Source: Streptomyces sp. NBC_00654 (GTDB lineage Bacteria; Actinomycetota; Actinomycetes; Streptomycetales; Streptomycetaceae). Taken from it: a DNA stretch of 64,000 nucleotides. The notes under the pieces are model-generated. The model was not told the DNA's origin. It worked only from the letters and a program-made list of their open reading frames with translations, and ran no database searches. Position 1 is the stretch's first letter. Each line of letters opens with the position of its first letter. Shown here piece after piece: positions 36,685 to 45,448 of this stretch. The position numbers and the translations under genes were made by a program. The stretch covers positions 2,418,001 to 2,482,000 of the forward strand of contig NZ_JAPEOB010000001.1 of assembly GCF_026341775.1 (NCBI RefSeq), given 5' to 3'.

Positions 36685-37303
36685 GTCCGAGGGCAATGCC
36701 GATGACACGGTGTACGAGCGGGAGCCCGACCACGCGCTGAGGCTCACCGCCACGGGGCTGCGGCAGGCCAGGGAGACGGGGGTCCGGCTGCGTGACCTGT
36801 TCGAGGGCGAGCGGGTGAGCGTCTATGTGTCTCCCTACCGGCGTACGCACGAGACCTTCCGGTCGCTCGGCCTGGACCTCGGCCGGGTGCGGGTCCGGGA
36901 GGAGCCGCGGCTGCGCGAACAGGACTGGGGCAACTGGCAGGACCGGGACGACGTGCGGCTGCAGAAGGCCTACCGGGACGCCTACGGGCACTTCTTCTAC
37001 CGGTTCGCGCAGGGCGAGTCCGGAGCCGATGTGTACGACCGGGTCGGGGCCTTCCTGGAGAGCCTGTACCGGAGCTTCGAGGACCCGGACCACCCGGAGA
37101 ACGTCCTGCTGGTCACCCACGGGCTGACCATGAGGCTGTTCTGCATGCGCTGGTTCCACTGGTCGGTGGCGGAGTTCGAGTCACTGTCCAACCCGGGGAA
37201 CGGCGAGACACGCACCCTCCAGCTCGGCGCGGACGGCCGCTACACCCTCGACCGGCCATTCATACGCTGGCGCACCCCTGAGCCGTACGGCATCACCGGA
37301 TAG
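36644..37303 (+). CDS. Histidine phosphatase (phosphoglycerate mutase-like)
   Basis: 219-aa branch-1 histidine phosphatase. The catalytic RHG motif is in IVLVRHGESEGNADD, the second Arg in SVYVSPYRRTHETF, Glu in REQDWGNWQDRDD and the second His in VLLVTHGLTMRLF. The ATG at 36644 lies 41 nt inside the end of the ABC-F gene in another frame, implying translational coupling. Substrate unknown; not a glycolytic mutase by context. Confidence 0.88.
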   Translation: MARPQRIVLVRHGESEGNADDTVYEREPDHALRLTATGLRQARETGVRLRDLFEGERVSVYVSPYRRTHETFRSLGLDLGRVRVREEPRLREQDWGNWQDRDDVRLQKAYRDAYGHFFYRFAQGESGADVYDRVGAFLESLYRSFEDPDHPENVLLVTHGLTMRLFCMRWFHWSVAEFESLSNPGNGETRTLQLGADGRYTLDRPFIRWRTPEPYGITG

Positions 37304-37315
37304 AGTGGCAGGGCG

Positions 37316-38239
37316 ATGACCGCTGACTCTGCTTCCGACCGGCGCTTCGAACGCGCCCTGGCCAGCCTGCGTGGGCTGTCCGTGGGAGACGCCCTGGGCT
37401 CCCAGTTCTTCGTACCCGCCAACTATCCGCTGCTGAAACAACGAGCCCTGCCGCCGGGCCCGTGGCAGTGGACCGACGACACCGAAATGGCCTGCTCGGT
37501 GCTGGCCGTCCTGGTGGAGCACGGCCGTATCGACCAGGACGCCCTCGCGCGCTCCTTCGCCGTGCAGCACGATTTCGACCGGGGCTACGGCCCCGCCGTG
37601 AACCGGATGCTCAGGCTGGTCCGGGAAGGCGGCGACTGGCGTGAGCTGGCGTCCGCGCTGTTCCAGGGCCAGGGGTCCTGGGGCAACGGATCGGCGATGC
37701 GGATCGCGCCCCTCGGGGCCTGGTACGCGGGCGATCCGGAACAGGCCACTCACCAGGCCGAGATCTCCTCGTACACCACGCACCAGCACCGCGAGGCCGT
37801 GGTGGGAGCGATGGCCGTGGCCGCGGCCGCCTCACTGGCCGCCGCCCCCGGCGGCCCGCCCACGCCGGAGGGCCTGCTGGACGGGGTGATCGCCCTCGTC
37901 CCCCGCAGCGCTGTCGGCGCGGGCCTGCGCCGGGCGCGCGACATGCTCGACTACCGCGATTCCGGGACGGTCGCCGCCGTCCTGGGCAACGGACGCCGCA
38001 CCAGCGCGCACGACACCGTGCCGTTCGCGCTCTGGTCGGCGGCGCGGAGTCTCGGCGACTTCGAGCAGGCGTTCTGGGAGACGGCCCAGGCCGGCGGTGA
38101 CGTCGATACGACGTGCGCCATCGTGGGCGGAGTCGTCGCCGCGGGCAGCGTGGGAACACCCCCGGCCGCCTGGCTCGCGCAGACGGAGGAGTTCCCGCGC
38201 TGGCTCGGCCCGGCACACGACTCCCGGTCCGGCGGCTAA
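37316..38239 (+). CDS. ADP-ribosylglycohydrolase family protein
   Basis: 307-aa all-alpha ADP-ribosylhydrolase (ARH/DraG fold), which removes ADP-ribose from proteins or small molecules using two magnesium ions. Metal-site motifs are complete: QWTDDTEMACSV, GSWGNGSAMRIAPLG and AGGDVDTTCAIVGGVV. The start is 12 bp after the phosphatase stop, so the two are probably cotranscribed, possibly with the ABC-F gene. Whether it reverses a self-modification or a toxin's action cannot be told. Confidence 0.9.
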   Translation: MTADSASDRRFERALASLRGLSVGDALGSQFFVPANYPLLKQRALPPGPWQWTDDTEMACSVLAVLVEHGRIDQDALARSFAVQHDFDRGYGPAVNRMLRLVREGGDWRELASALFQGQGSWGNGSAMRIAPLGAWYAGDPEQATHQAEISSYTTHQHREAVVGAMAVAAAASLAAAPGGPPTPEGLLDGVIALVPRSAVGAGLRRARDMLDYRDSGTVAAVLGNGRRTSAHDTVPFALWSAARSLGDFEQAFWETAQAGGDVDTTCAIVGGVVAAGSVGTPPAAWLAQTEEFPRWLGPAHDSRSGG

Positions 38240-38306
38240 AGGCCGTTCCGCAGTCCCCGGCGGGCGCGCGACGACAGCCACGGCAGCTCGCGGCGTTGTC
38301 GGAACA

Positions 38307-38330
38307 TCCGCGTACATCTCCGTACGCGGA
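38307..38330 (+). terminator. Hairpin after the ADP-ribosylglycohydrolase gene
   Basis: 9-bp stem TCCGCGTAC / GTACGCGGA (38307-38315 and 38322-38330) with a 6-nt loop, 68 bp after the stop. No T-tract. Confidence 0.55.
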
Positions 38331-38404
38331 CGTCCCCTCCGCCGCGCGGCGCACCGCATCCGGGGCCGCGCGCTGATCCGCCGGGGATCGCGGGCCAGCC
38401 CTGA

Positions 38405-38566
38405 GAGCCTGTCGGGTGACCTCTGATCGGGCGGCCACGCCCTGGCACGCACGCTTCCGGCGTGCCGAAATGCCCTGGTAGCTCCGCTACGAGGCCATCC
38501 CGGCGCCTTGGAATCGCACGCACCATGCCGCGTCCACTCGCCGATCGAAGGCCACCCGACAGGCTC
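38405..38566. mobile_element. 162-bp MITE-like element with 14-bp perfect terminal inverted repeats
   Basis: The element begins GAGCCTGTCGGGTG (38405-38418) and ends with its exact complement CACCCGACAGGCTC (38553-38566). Similarity between ends extends to about 26 of 30 bp when flanks are included. It is bracketed by TGA on both sides (38402-38404 and 38567-38569), a 3-bp target duplication like the TNA sites of IS1031-group IS5 elements. It has no coding capacity, so it would need a transposase in trans. It fills part of the 545-bp gap at 38240-38784; the rest of that gap shows only the hairpin at 38307. Confidence 0.75.
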
Positions 38567-38784
38567 TGAGCCGAACACCCCCTCGCCCCGCGACCCGCCT
38601 CACCGCGCCGACTGTCACGGTCCTGCCACAGCATCACGCGGGATGCCGCAGGACACCGGTCCGCAGCTACTCTTTCGGCCACGCCGCCCCTTGTCGATCT
38701 TGACGGGCGTGCGCCGAATGAGACGCCGGGGCAGCCGCGCAGCCCAGTCGCCGCGCGAGTGAACCCCGGTGGGGGAGGGGTCCC

Positions 38785-40476
38785 ATGTCAGATCAACCGT
38801 CCGAGGCGCCCAGCCAGTCGTCCGAGGCGCCCAGCCATCCGTACGGGGCGCCCGCCCCGCCCGGGGAGCCCGCCGCCCGTGCGCGGGCGCAGCACGAACG
38901 GCCCGGACGGGGAACCGGCCGGCACGAGGGCAACCCGTGGTCGCACGGCACGCCGACGCCCTCGTCGCTGTCCCGGCTCCGTCCGGCCCCGCCGGCCGCC
39001 GTCCGGACCGCCACACTCTGGGCGGTTCTGGCCACGGCGCTGCTCAGCGCGGCGCTGCTGGGCGACGGTCTCGGGGTGAACCTCCTGATCGTCGCGGTGC
39101 CCGCGGCGCTGGCCGCGTTCTTCGCCGCGCGGGCGGCAGGGCGCCGACCCCGTCCATGGACGCTGACCTGGGCGGCCGGCGGACTCGCCCTCCTCACCGT
39201 TCCGGCTCTCCGGGACGCGGGCTGGCCGGCCTTCTTCGCGATCGTGTCGGCCTTCGCGCTGGGCTCGCTCGCCCTCCACGGCAGCCGGAGCTGGCCGGGT
39301 GTGCTGGCCGGTTCGCTGGGTATGGCCGACTCGATCGTTCCCGGGGCCCTGTGGGGTTGGCGCGGACTGCGCGACCGTACCGCGGGGTCGAGCGGCCACT
39401 GGGGCACAGCGGTACGCACCACGGCGGTGGCCGCCGTGCTGCTGATCGTGTTCGGGGCTCTCTTCGCCGGCGCCGACGCCGCGTTCGCCGACCTCCTGAG
39501 CAACCTCGCCCCCGATGTGTCCGCCGAGGACGGACCGTGGCGGTTCTTCCTGTTCCTGATCGGTCTCGCGGGCGCCCTGGCCGCCGCGTACACCGCGGCC
39601 GCCCCGATGCGCTGGGACGGGATCACCGTGCGCCCCGGCAAGCCCCGCGGCAGCGCGGAGTGGGCGCTTCCGCTCATCGTGCTCAATCTGCTGTTCGCGG
39701 CCTTCATCGCCCTCCAGCTGGCCGTTCTGTTCGGTGGCTACGGCAAGGTGCTGGAGGAGACCGGGCTGACCCGCGCCGAGTACGCCCGGCAGGGCTTCTG
39801 GCAGCTCCTCTGGGCCACACTGCTCACCCTCCTGGTGATCGCCCTGGCGCTGCGCTGGGCCCCGCGCGGCGGCAACCGGGACCGCACCCTCGTACGGGCC
39901 GTGCTCGGCACCCTGTGTGTGCTCACGCTCGTCGTCGTGGCCTCTGCGCTGCGCCGCATGGACCTGTACGTCGACGAGTTCGGCCTCACCCGGCTCCGGA
40001 TATCCGTCGCCGCCGTGGAACTCTGGCTCGGCGTGGTGCTCGTGCTGATTCTGGCGGCGGGTGTGTTCGGCGCCAGATTCCTGCCGAGGGCCGTCGCGGT
40101 CAGCGCCGCGGCCGGGGTGCTCGCCTTCGGGCTGCTCTCACCGGACGGGGTGATCGCGGAGCAGAACGTCCAGCGCTTCCGCCAGGACAAGCCGATCGAC
40201 ATCGCCTATCTCAAGGGCCTCTCGGCCGACGCCGTACCGGCCCTCAACACGCTGCCGGAACCGCTGCGTTCCTGCGCGCTCCAGGACATCCAGCGGACCT
40301 TGGACTCCACGGACTCACCCTGGTACGCCACCAGCTGGGGCGAGGCGCGGGCCAAGGACATCCTGAAGAACCGGAGAGCAACCGTCGAGGGCCGGGGCTG
40401 TTACGCACCGGGCAGCGGCAGCGAGCGTGACGGCTACACCGAGGACGACCTCTACGACCCCTACGACCCGTACTGA
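38785..40476 (+). CDS. DUF4173-family polytopic membrane protein
   Basis: 563-aa membrane protein. A Pro/Ser/Ala-rich cytoplasmic N-terminus of about 75 residues is followed by about ten or more hydrophobic segments (TLWAVLATALLSAALLG, LLIVAVPAALAAFFAA, FFLFLIGLAGALAAAYTAAA, ALPLIVLNLLFAAFIALQLAVLF, LLWATLLTLLVIALAL and others). The family hallmark YGKVLEETGLTRAEYARQGFWQL is present, and the C-terminus is polar and acidic. ATG preceded by GGTGGGGGAGGGG. Function unknown; in Streptomyces this family often lies near signalling genes, but none is adjacent here. Confidence 0.82.
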   Translation: MSDQPSEAPSQSSEAPSHPYGAPAPPGEPAARARAQHERPGRGTGRHEGNPWSHGTPTPSSLSRLRPAPPAAVRTATLWAVLATALLSAALLGDGLGVNLLIVAVPAALAAFFAARAAGRRPRPWTLTWAAGGLALLTVPALRDAGWPAFFAIVSAFALGSLALHGSRSWPGVLAGSLGMADSIVPGALWGWRGLRDRTAGSSGHWGTAVRTTAVAAVLLIVFGALFAGADAAFADLLSNLAPDVSAEDGPWRFFLFLIGLAGALAAAYTAAAPMRWDGITVRPGKPRGSAEWALPLIVLNLLFAAFIALQLAVLFGGYGKVLEETGLTRAEYARQGFWQLLWATLLTLLVIALALRWAPRGGNRDRTLVRAVLGTLCVLTLVVVASALRRMDLYVDEFGLTRLRISVAAVELWLGVVLVLILAAGVFGARFLPRAVAVSAAAGVLAFGLLSPDGVIAEQNVQRFRQDKPIDIAYLKGLSADAVPALNTLPEPLRSCALQDIQRTLDSTDSPWYATSWGEARAKDILKNRRATVEGRGCYAPGSGSERDGYTEDDLYDPYDPY

Positions 40477-40558
40477 TCCACTGGACCGGTCGGGCGGGGC
40501 CAGGTGCGACCGGGCGGGCGGGGCCGGGCGAACCGGGCGCCCCGGGGCCGGACCCTGA

Positions 40559-40582
40559 CCGGCCCGGTCACGACCGGGCCGG
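40559..40582 (+). terminator. GC-rich hairpin after the DUF4173 gene
   Basis: 11-bp inverted repeat CCGGCCCGGTC / GACCGGGCCGG (40559-40569 and 40572-40582) with almost no spacer; in practice a 10-bp stem with a 4-nt loop. The surrounding 40477-40747 is a G/C-skewed non-coding stretch with repeated CGGGCGGGGCC motifs. Confidence 0.5.
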
Positions 40583-40747
40583 ATCCGAGCGGTCCCGGGC
40601 CGCTTCGGGGGCCCGCCCGCACGCCTTCCGGGGCCCTCGGCCGTGGCCGGTTCGCGCTGCTCGGGGGGAGGCCGCGGGCGGATCCGCGGTATGCCGGGCG
40701 CCCCGGGGTGTTGTTGCCGTTGCTGTCGGCGTACGCTGGCTGGCGCC

Positions 40748-41458
40748 ATGCCGTACGAACCACCCACGCACACCGTCGAGCGCTCGCTCCGCGCTACCAC
40801 CGGTGCCAGAACCGTCGCCGGTGTCGACGAGGTCGGACGCGGAGCGTGGGCCGGCCCCGTCACCGTTTGCGCGGCGGTCACCGGCCTGCGGAAGCCGCCC
40901 GAAGGGCTCACCGACTCCAAGCTGATCACCCCCAGACGCCGCGCCGAACTGGCCCCGCTGCTCAAGAAGTGGGTCACGGCCTACGGACTCGGTCACGCGT
41001 CGCCGCAGGAGATCGACGAACTCGGCATGACCGCCGCCCTCAGGCTCGCCGCGGTGCGGGCTCTCGAAGGCCTGCCGGTGCGTCCCGACGCCGTCATCCT
41101 CGACGGCAAGCACGACTACCTGGGGCAGCCCTGGAAGGTCCGTACCGTGATCAAGGGCGACCAGTCCTGTATCGCGGTCGCGGCGGCCTCGGTCATCGCC
41201 AAGGTCCACCGCGACCGGATGATGGCCGAACTGGGCGCGGAATCCGAGGAGTACACAGACTTCGCCTTCGGCGCCAACGCGGGGTATCCCTCTCCCGTAC
41301 ACAGGGCCGCACTGGAGGAGCGGGGGCCGACGCCCCAGCATCGCCTCTCCTGGGCGTACCTGGACGCGTTGCCCAGGTGGCAGCACCTGAAGAAGGTCCG
41401 TTTTTCCGCCGAGGCGGCCGAACTGGAAAGCGGGGGCCAGCTCGGCTTCGACTTCTGA
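40748..41458 (+). CDS. rnhB: Ribonuclease HII
   Basis: 236-aa endonuclease that cuts RNA in RNA-DNA hybrids and at embedded ribonucleotides. Catalytic acidic residues are in [16 protein letters not shown] (Asp-Glu) and [12 protein letters not shown], with the C-terminal [12 protein letters not shown] (Asp). The ATG at 40748 is chosen; longer reading frames upstream lack similarity. The C-terminus ends SGGQLGFDF, which resembles a PCNA/beta-clamp-like binding tail (QLGFDF). Confidence 0.94.
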   Translation: MPYEPPTHTVERSLRATTGARTVAGVDEVGRGAWAGPVTVCAAVTGLRKPPEGLTDSKLITPRRRAELAPLLKKWVTAYGLGHASPQEIDELGMTAALRLAAVRALEGLPVRPDAVILDGKHDYLGQPWKVRTVIKGDQSCIAVAAASVIAKVHRDRMMAELGAESEEYTDFAFGANAGYPSPVHRAALEERGPTPQHRLSWAYLDALPRWQHLKKVRFSAEAAELESGGQLGFDF

Positions 41459-41516
41459 ACGCGCACACGCGCCCACCTCCGATGCCGACCGTGTCGGCGT
41501 TTCACCGACCACATTC

Positions 41517-42146
41517 ATGCCTCTCATCCCCGAGGAGCCTCAGATTCACGAGAGCGCCCAGGGTCCCCGCGTCACTCCGGCCGCCGGCCGCACCGCGCCG
41601 ACCCCCCGTCCCGTACCAGGTCCGCGTTCCGCGGCCACGCCGCGTCCCGGACGTCCGGTCCCGGGCCCCGCGCGGCCCGCGCCTCCGGCGCAGCGCACGC
41701 AACCCGCACCCACTCCCGCCGCCCGGCCCGTGCCGGCCGAGCCGGAGAATCGTTCCGCAACGCAGCTCCAGGTGATCCCGGCTCCGGCCGGCGGCGCCCT
41801 CGACGCGGCCGAGGAGGCCGTCGACCTGCTGCTCGAATCCGGACGGGCACCGGGCGACATCCTGGTGCTCACCACCGGTGAGCAGCACCCGTGGGCCGCA
41901 CACGAGCTCTCCTTCGGAGAGGCCGCCTACTGGGCCCAGCACGACGCCGGTGATGACGTCTTCTTCGGGGACGCGTCGGCGGTAGCCCGTGCCAAGGCCC
42001 GCCCCGTGGTCGTGGTCGCGGTGAACGGGGACGCCGATGGCGCCGCCGCCCGCACGCTTCCCGCGGCGCGGGAGCGTGCGGAGGCGCTGCTGATCGTCTG
42101 CGGCGACCCGCAGACGATCAACTCCGCGCTCGGCGCGGGCGTCTGA
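41517..42146 (+). CDS. Uncharacterised actinobacterial protein with Pro/Ala-rich N-terminus
   Basis: 209-aa protein of unknown function, 58 bp downstream of rnhB. Residues about 18-85 are Pro/Ala/Arg-rich and probably disordered. The C-terminal 120 residues are compact: GALDAAEEAVDLLLESGRAPGDILVLTTGEQHPWAAHELSF then ARAKARPVVVVAVNGDADGAAARTLP and AEALLIVCGDPQTINSALG. This half is reminiscent of the C-terminal part of UvrD/Rep-type helicases (motif V-VI neighbourhood), without an ATPase core. No strong ribosome site precedes the ATG. Confidence 0.65.
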   Translation: MPLIPEEPQIHESAQGPRVTPAAGRTAPTPRPVPGPRSAATPRPGRPVPGPARPAPPAQRTQPAPTPAARPVPAEPENRSATQLQVIPAPAGGALDAAEEAVDLLLESGRAPGDILVLTTGEQHPWAAHELSFGEAAYWAQHDAGDDVFFGDASAVARAKARPVVVVAVNGDADGAAARTLPAARERAEALLIVCGDPQTINSALGAGV

Positions 42147-42165
42147 GACGTCCGTCCCCGGTCGT

Positions 42166-42204
42166 CCGGTGTCCCGGCCGCCCACGCGGCAGCCGGGACA
42201 CCGG
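42166..42204. terminator. Bidirectional hairpin terminator
   Basis: 13-bp perfect stem CCGGTGTCCCGGC (42166-42178) with GCCGGGACACCGG (42192-42204), 13-nt loop, placed between convergent stops at 42146 and 42214. Confidence 0.8.
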
Positions 42205-42213
42205 GTCATCGTT

Positions 42214-42855
42214 TCAGCGGGCGGCGGTGCGCCGCAGGGCCTCCGCCGCTCCGCCGCCGGTGCGTGACGGTGCCGTGTGCCGGCCGTCGGCGCTGTCGGT
42301 CAGCGCCGACGGCCGTGACAGCGAACTGGGCCGACGGCCGCCGCGGCCTTCTCCCAGCACCTGCCAGCCTCCGCGGGTCAGGGTGATGTAGGCGCCGCAC
42401 CGGAGGCCGTGCAGTGTGCAGGCGTCGCGAAGACCCCACATCCACGCACCGTCCTCCTCGGTCCACCGCTCGTCGCCCTCGCGGCAGTAGAGGAGCACCG
42501 CGGTGCGTACCGGCGTGCGGCGGCGCAGATCGTGCGGAATGACACGGCGCAGATGGGCCAGTAGCGCGTTGCGGAAGTCCCAGCCGTCCGCGGGCACCGT
42601 GGTCCGGCGGACGAACGAGGCGCTGGCCGTGAGCCGCTCCTCGTGATCGAGAACGGCGACGACGGCGGTGGACGGTGTCGGACGGTGCCGGGCGTGCAGG
42701 CCGCTGACGACCTCACGCGGGCTGCGCAGGAGGGGGATGCCCGCGGAGGCCCACTCGGCCGGTTCGAGCATCCTGGCAAGGTGGTTGGCGGAGTATGCGG
42801 AAACCGAGGACGCCGCTGTCGCGGAGTCTGCGGACGGAGCGAATCCGAAGGTCAC
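42214..42855 (-). CDS. Uncharacterised Streptomyces protein
   Basis: 213-aa protein with no recognised domain. The GTG at 42855 (protein MTFGFAPSADSATAASSVSA) follows AAGGGAGG. Ordered segments are GIPLLRSPREVVSGLHARHR, STAVVAVLDHEERLTASASFVRRTTVPADGWDFRNALLAHLRRVIPHD, TAVLLYCREGDERWTEEDGAWMWGLRDACTLHGLRCGAYITLTRGGWQVLG. The alternating pattern, with a possible RuvC/RadC-like or DUF-type alpha-beta core, cannot be assigned. The C-terminal 45 residues are low-complexity. It diverges from recQ. Confidence 0.7.
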   Translation of the reverse strand: MTFGFAPSADSATAASSVSAYSANHLARMLEPAEWASAGIPLLRSPREVVSGLHARHRPTPSTAVVAVLDHEERLTASASFVRRTTVPADGWDFRNALLAHLRRVIPHDLRRRTPVRTAVLLYCREGDERWTEEDGAWMWGLRDACTLHGLRCGAYITLTRGGWQVLGEGRGGRRPSSLSRPSALTDSADGRHTAPSRTGGGAAEALRRTAAR

Positions 42856-43181
42856 GGTCCTCCCTTCGCTACGCGCCCACGGTGCGGGCAGGGTGGGTGG
42901 GGGCGCGCCGCGGCACAGCCCTTCCGGGCCGCGAAGAGACCGTGCGGGGAGCGACTCCAATTCTTCCTGGCGTATCCGCAGGCGGCAACGAGCAATTTGC
43001 TGTGGCTGACGGGAATCAGCCGGAATGACACTGATATCCCTGCCCGGATACCACCCGGATGAGACCACCTTTCCCGCCCGAACAGCGAGGACCAGCGGAA
43101 ACACCCGTTCCGGCCCGCTGCCCGAGCGCCGTCCGGAGGCGGCGATTGTCCATTGTCCTTGCCATCGGGTTGCATGGGGGG
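42856..43181. promoter_or_regulatory. Divergent intergenic region before recQ
   Basis: 326 bp between two divergent genes. It includes a locally AT-richer patch near 42990-43060 and a short hairpin GGCTGA-6-TCAGCC (43004-43021). Promoters are expected here, but I could not assign boxes. No SOS box was seen. Confidence 0.4.
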
Positions 43182-45341
43182 ATGGACAACCTGGAGCTCC
43201 GCGCCGAAGCCGATGCCATCCTCGCCGAGCTCGTCGGCGACCCCGGGGGGTCGGCGCGGCTGCGGGAGGACCAGTGGCAGGCCGTGGCGGCTCTGGTGGA
43301 GGAGCGCAGGCGGGCGCTGGTGGTGCAGCGCACCGGCTGGGGCAAGTCGGCGGTCTACTTCGTCGCCACCGCTCTGCTGCGCCGTCGCGGCTCCGGCCCC
43401 ACGGTGATCATCTCGCCGCTGCTGGCGCTGATGCGCAACCAGGTCGAGTCGGCGGCGCGGGCCGGTATCCAGGCGCGGACCATCAACTCCGCCAACCCGG
43501 AGGAGTGGGAAACGATCTACGGGGAGGTCGAGCGCGGCGAGACCGATGTCCTCCTCGTCAGCCCGGAGCGCCTCAACTCCGTGGACTTCCGTGATCAGGT
43601 GCTGCCCAAGCTCGCGGCCACGACCGGTCTGCTCGTGGTGGACGAGGCGCACTGCATCTCCGACTGGGGCCACGACTTCCGCCCCGACTACCGCAGGCTG
43701 CGGGCGATGCTCGCCGAGCTGGCCCCCGGTGTGCCGGTCCTGGCGACCACCGCGACCGCCAACGCACGCGTCACCGCGGATGTCGCCGAGCAGTTGGGCA
43801 CCGGTGCCGGAGAGGCCCTGGTGCTGCGCGGCCCGCTGGAGCGGGAGAGCCTGCGGCTCGGTGTGGTCCGGCTGCCGGACGCGGCGCACCGCCTCGGCTG
43901 GCTCGCCGAGCACCTGGACGAGCTGCCGGGCTCCGGGATCATCTACACCCTCACCGTCGCCGCCGCCGAGGAGGCCACCGCCTTCCTGCGCCAGCGGGGC
44001 TTCCGCGTGGCCTCGTACACCGGGAAGACGGAGAACGCCGACCGGCTGCAGGCCGAGCTCGACCTCCAGGAGAACCGGGTCAAGGCGCTGGTCGCGACGT
44101 CGGCGCTGGGCATGGGCTACGACAAGCCGGACCTGGGCTTCGTGGTCCATCTCGGCTCGCCGTCCTCGCCGATCGCCTACTACCAGCAGGTGGGGCGCGC
44201 GGGCCGCGGTGTCGCCCACGCCGATGTGCTGCTGCTGCCGGGCAAGGAGGACGAGGCCATCTGGCGCTACTTCGCCGACACCGCCTTCCCGCCCGAGACA
44301 CAGGTTCGCCAGACCCTCGCGGCCCTCACCGACGCGGGGCGGCCGCTGTCCGTTCCGGCCCTGGAAGCAGCGGTGGATCTTCGGCGCAGCCGGCTGGAGA
44401 CCATGCTGAAGGTGCTGGATGTCGACGGCGCGGTCAAGCGGGTGAAGGGCGGCTGGACGGCCACGGGGGCCGAGTGGGTGTACGAGGCCGAGCGCTACGC
44501 GTGGGTGGCGCGGCAGCGGGCGGCCGAGCAGCAGGCGATGCGCGACTACGTGAGCACGTCCCTGTGCCGGATGGAGTTCCTGCGCCGGCAGCTGGACGAC
44601 GAGGGGGCGAGCCCGTGCGGCCGGTGCGACAACTGCGCGGGCGCCTGGGCCGATTCCTCCGTCTCGACGGAGACGCTGACGGGGGCGACGAGGGAACTGG
44701 ACCGTCCGGGCGTGGAGGTGGAGCCCCGCCGGATGTGGCCGACGGGGATGCCGGCCCTCGGTATCGAGCTCAAGGGGCGTATCCCGGCCAAGGAGCAGTG
44801 TTCCACCGGGCGTGCCCTGGGCCGGCTCTCGGACATCGGCTGGGGCAACCGGCTGCGCCCGCTGCTGGCCGAGAACGCGCCCGACGGACCGGTCCCCGAC
44901 GACGTCCTGCAGGCCGCGGTGGCGGTGCTCGCCGACTGGGCGCGTTCCCCGGGCGGCTGGGCGCCCGGTGTTCAGGACGCCACCGCCCGGCCGGTGGGAG
45001 TCGTCGCCGTACCGTCCCTGACCCGCCCGCAGCTGGTGGGTTCCCTCGCCCAGGGAATCGCGGACATCGGCCGTCTCCCGTTCCTGGGGACCCTGACGTA
45101 CACCGGGGCGGGCGGCGCGCACGCGGCCCGGCGCAGCAACTCCGCCCAGCGGCTGAGGGCGTTGTCCGGCGCCTTCGCCGTTCCCGAGGAGCTGGCCGGT
45201 GCGCTCGCCGGGTCTCCCGGTCCGGTCCTGCTCGTGGACGACCGTACGGACTCCGGCTGGACCCTCGCCGTCGCAGCCCGGCTGCTGCGCCGGGCGGGCG
45301 GTGAGCAGGTGCTTCCGCTGGTCCTCGCCGCGACCGGGTGA
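43182..45341 (+). CDS. recQ: RecQ-family DNA helicase with C-terminal phosphoribosyltransferase-like domain
   Basis: 719-aa protein. The helicase core (about 1-350) has motif I VVQRTGWGKSAVYFV (GWGKS in place of the usual TGxGKS), motif Ia ISPLLALMRNQV, motif II VVDEAHCISDWGHDFRPDYRRL, motif V ATSALGMGYDKPDLGFVVH and motif VI YYQQVGRAGRG. A zinc-binding Cys set is at CRMEFLRRQLDDEGASPCGRCDNCAG. The C-terminal about 200 residues end in a PRTase-type loop GPVLLVDDRTDSGWTLAVAARLLRRAGG, so RecQ is fused to a phosphoribosyltransferase-like module, a layout I associate with actinobacteria. ATG at 43182 sits just after GGGGGG; an in-frame TTG at 43170 is possible. Confidence 0.88.
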   Translation: MDNLELRAEADAILAELVGDPGGSARLREDQWQAVAALVEERRRALVVQRTGWGKSAVYFVATALLRRRGSGPTVIISPLLALMRNQVESAARAGIQARTINSANPEEWETIYGEVERGETDVLLVSPERLNSVDFRDQVLPKLAATTGLLVVDEAHCISDWGHDFRPDYRRLRAMLAELAPGVPVLATTATANARVTADVAEQLGTGAGEALVLRGPLERESLRLGVVRLPDAAHRLGWLAEHLDELPGSGIIYTLTVAAAEEATAFLRQRGFRVASYTGKTENADRLQAELDLQENRVKALVATSALGMGYDKPDLGFVVHLGSPSSPIAYYQQVGRAGRGVAHADVLLLPGKEDEAIWRYFADTAFPPETQVRQTLAALTDAGRPLSVPALEAAVDLRRSRLETMLKVLDVDGAVKRVKGGWTATGAEWVYEAERYAWVARQRAAEQQAMRDYVSTSLCRMEFLRRQLDDEGASPCGRCDNCAGAWADSSVSTETLTGATRELDRPGVEVEPRRMWPTGMPALGIELKGRIPAKEQCSTGRALGRLSDIGWGNRLRPLLAENAPDGPVPDDVLQAAVAVLADWARSPGGWAPGVQDATARPVGVVAVPSLTRPQLVGSLAQGIADIGRLPFLGTLTYTGAGGAHAARRSNSAQRLRALSGAFAVPEELAGALAGSPGPVLLVDDRTDSGWTLAVAARLLRRAGGEQVLPLVLAATG

Positions 45342-45448
45342 ACTGAACGCCGCCTGCGGGGACTCCGTCCCGGTGAACGCCTCCCGCGCGGACCCCGCCC
45401 CGGTGGAATCCGCCCGCCGGGGCGGCTCAGGCAGGTGTCAGGGGCGGC

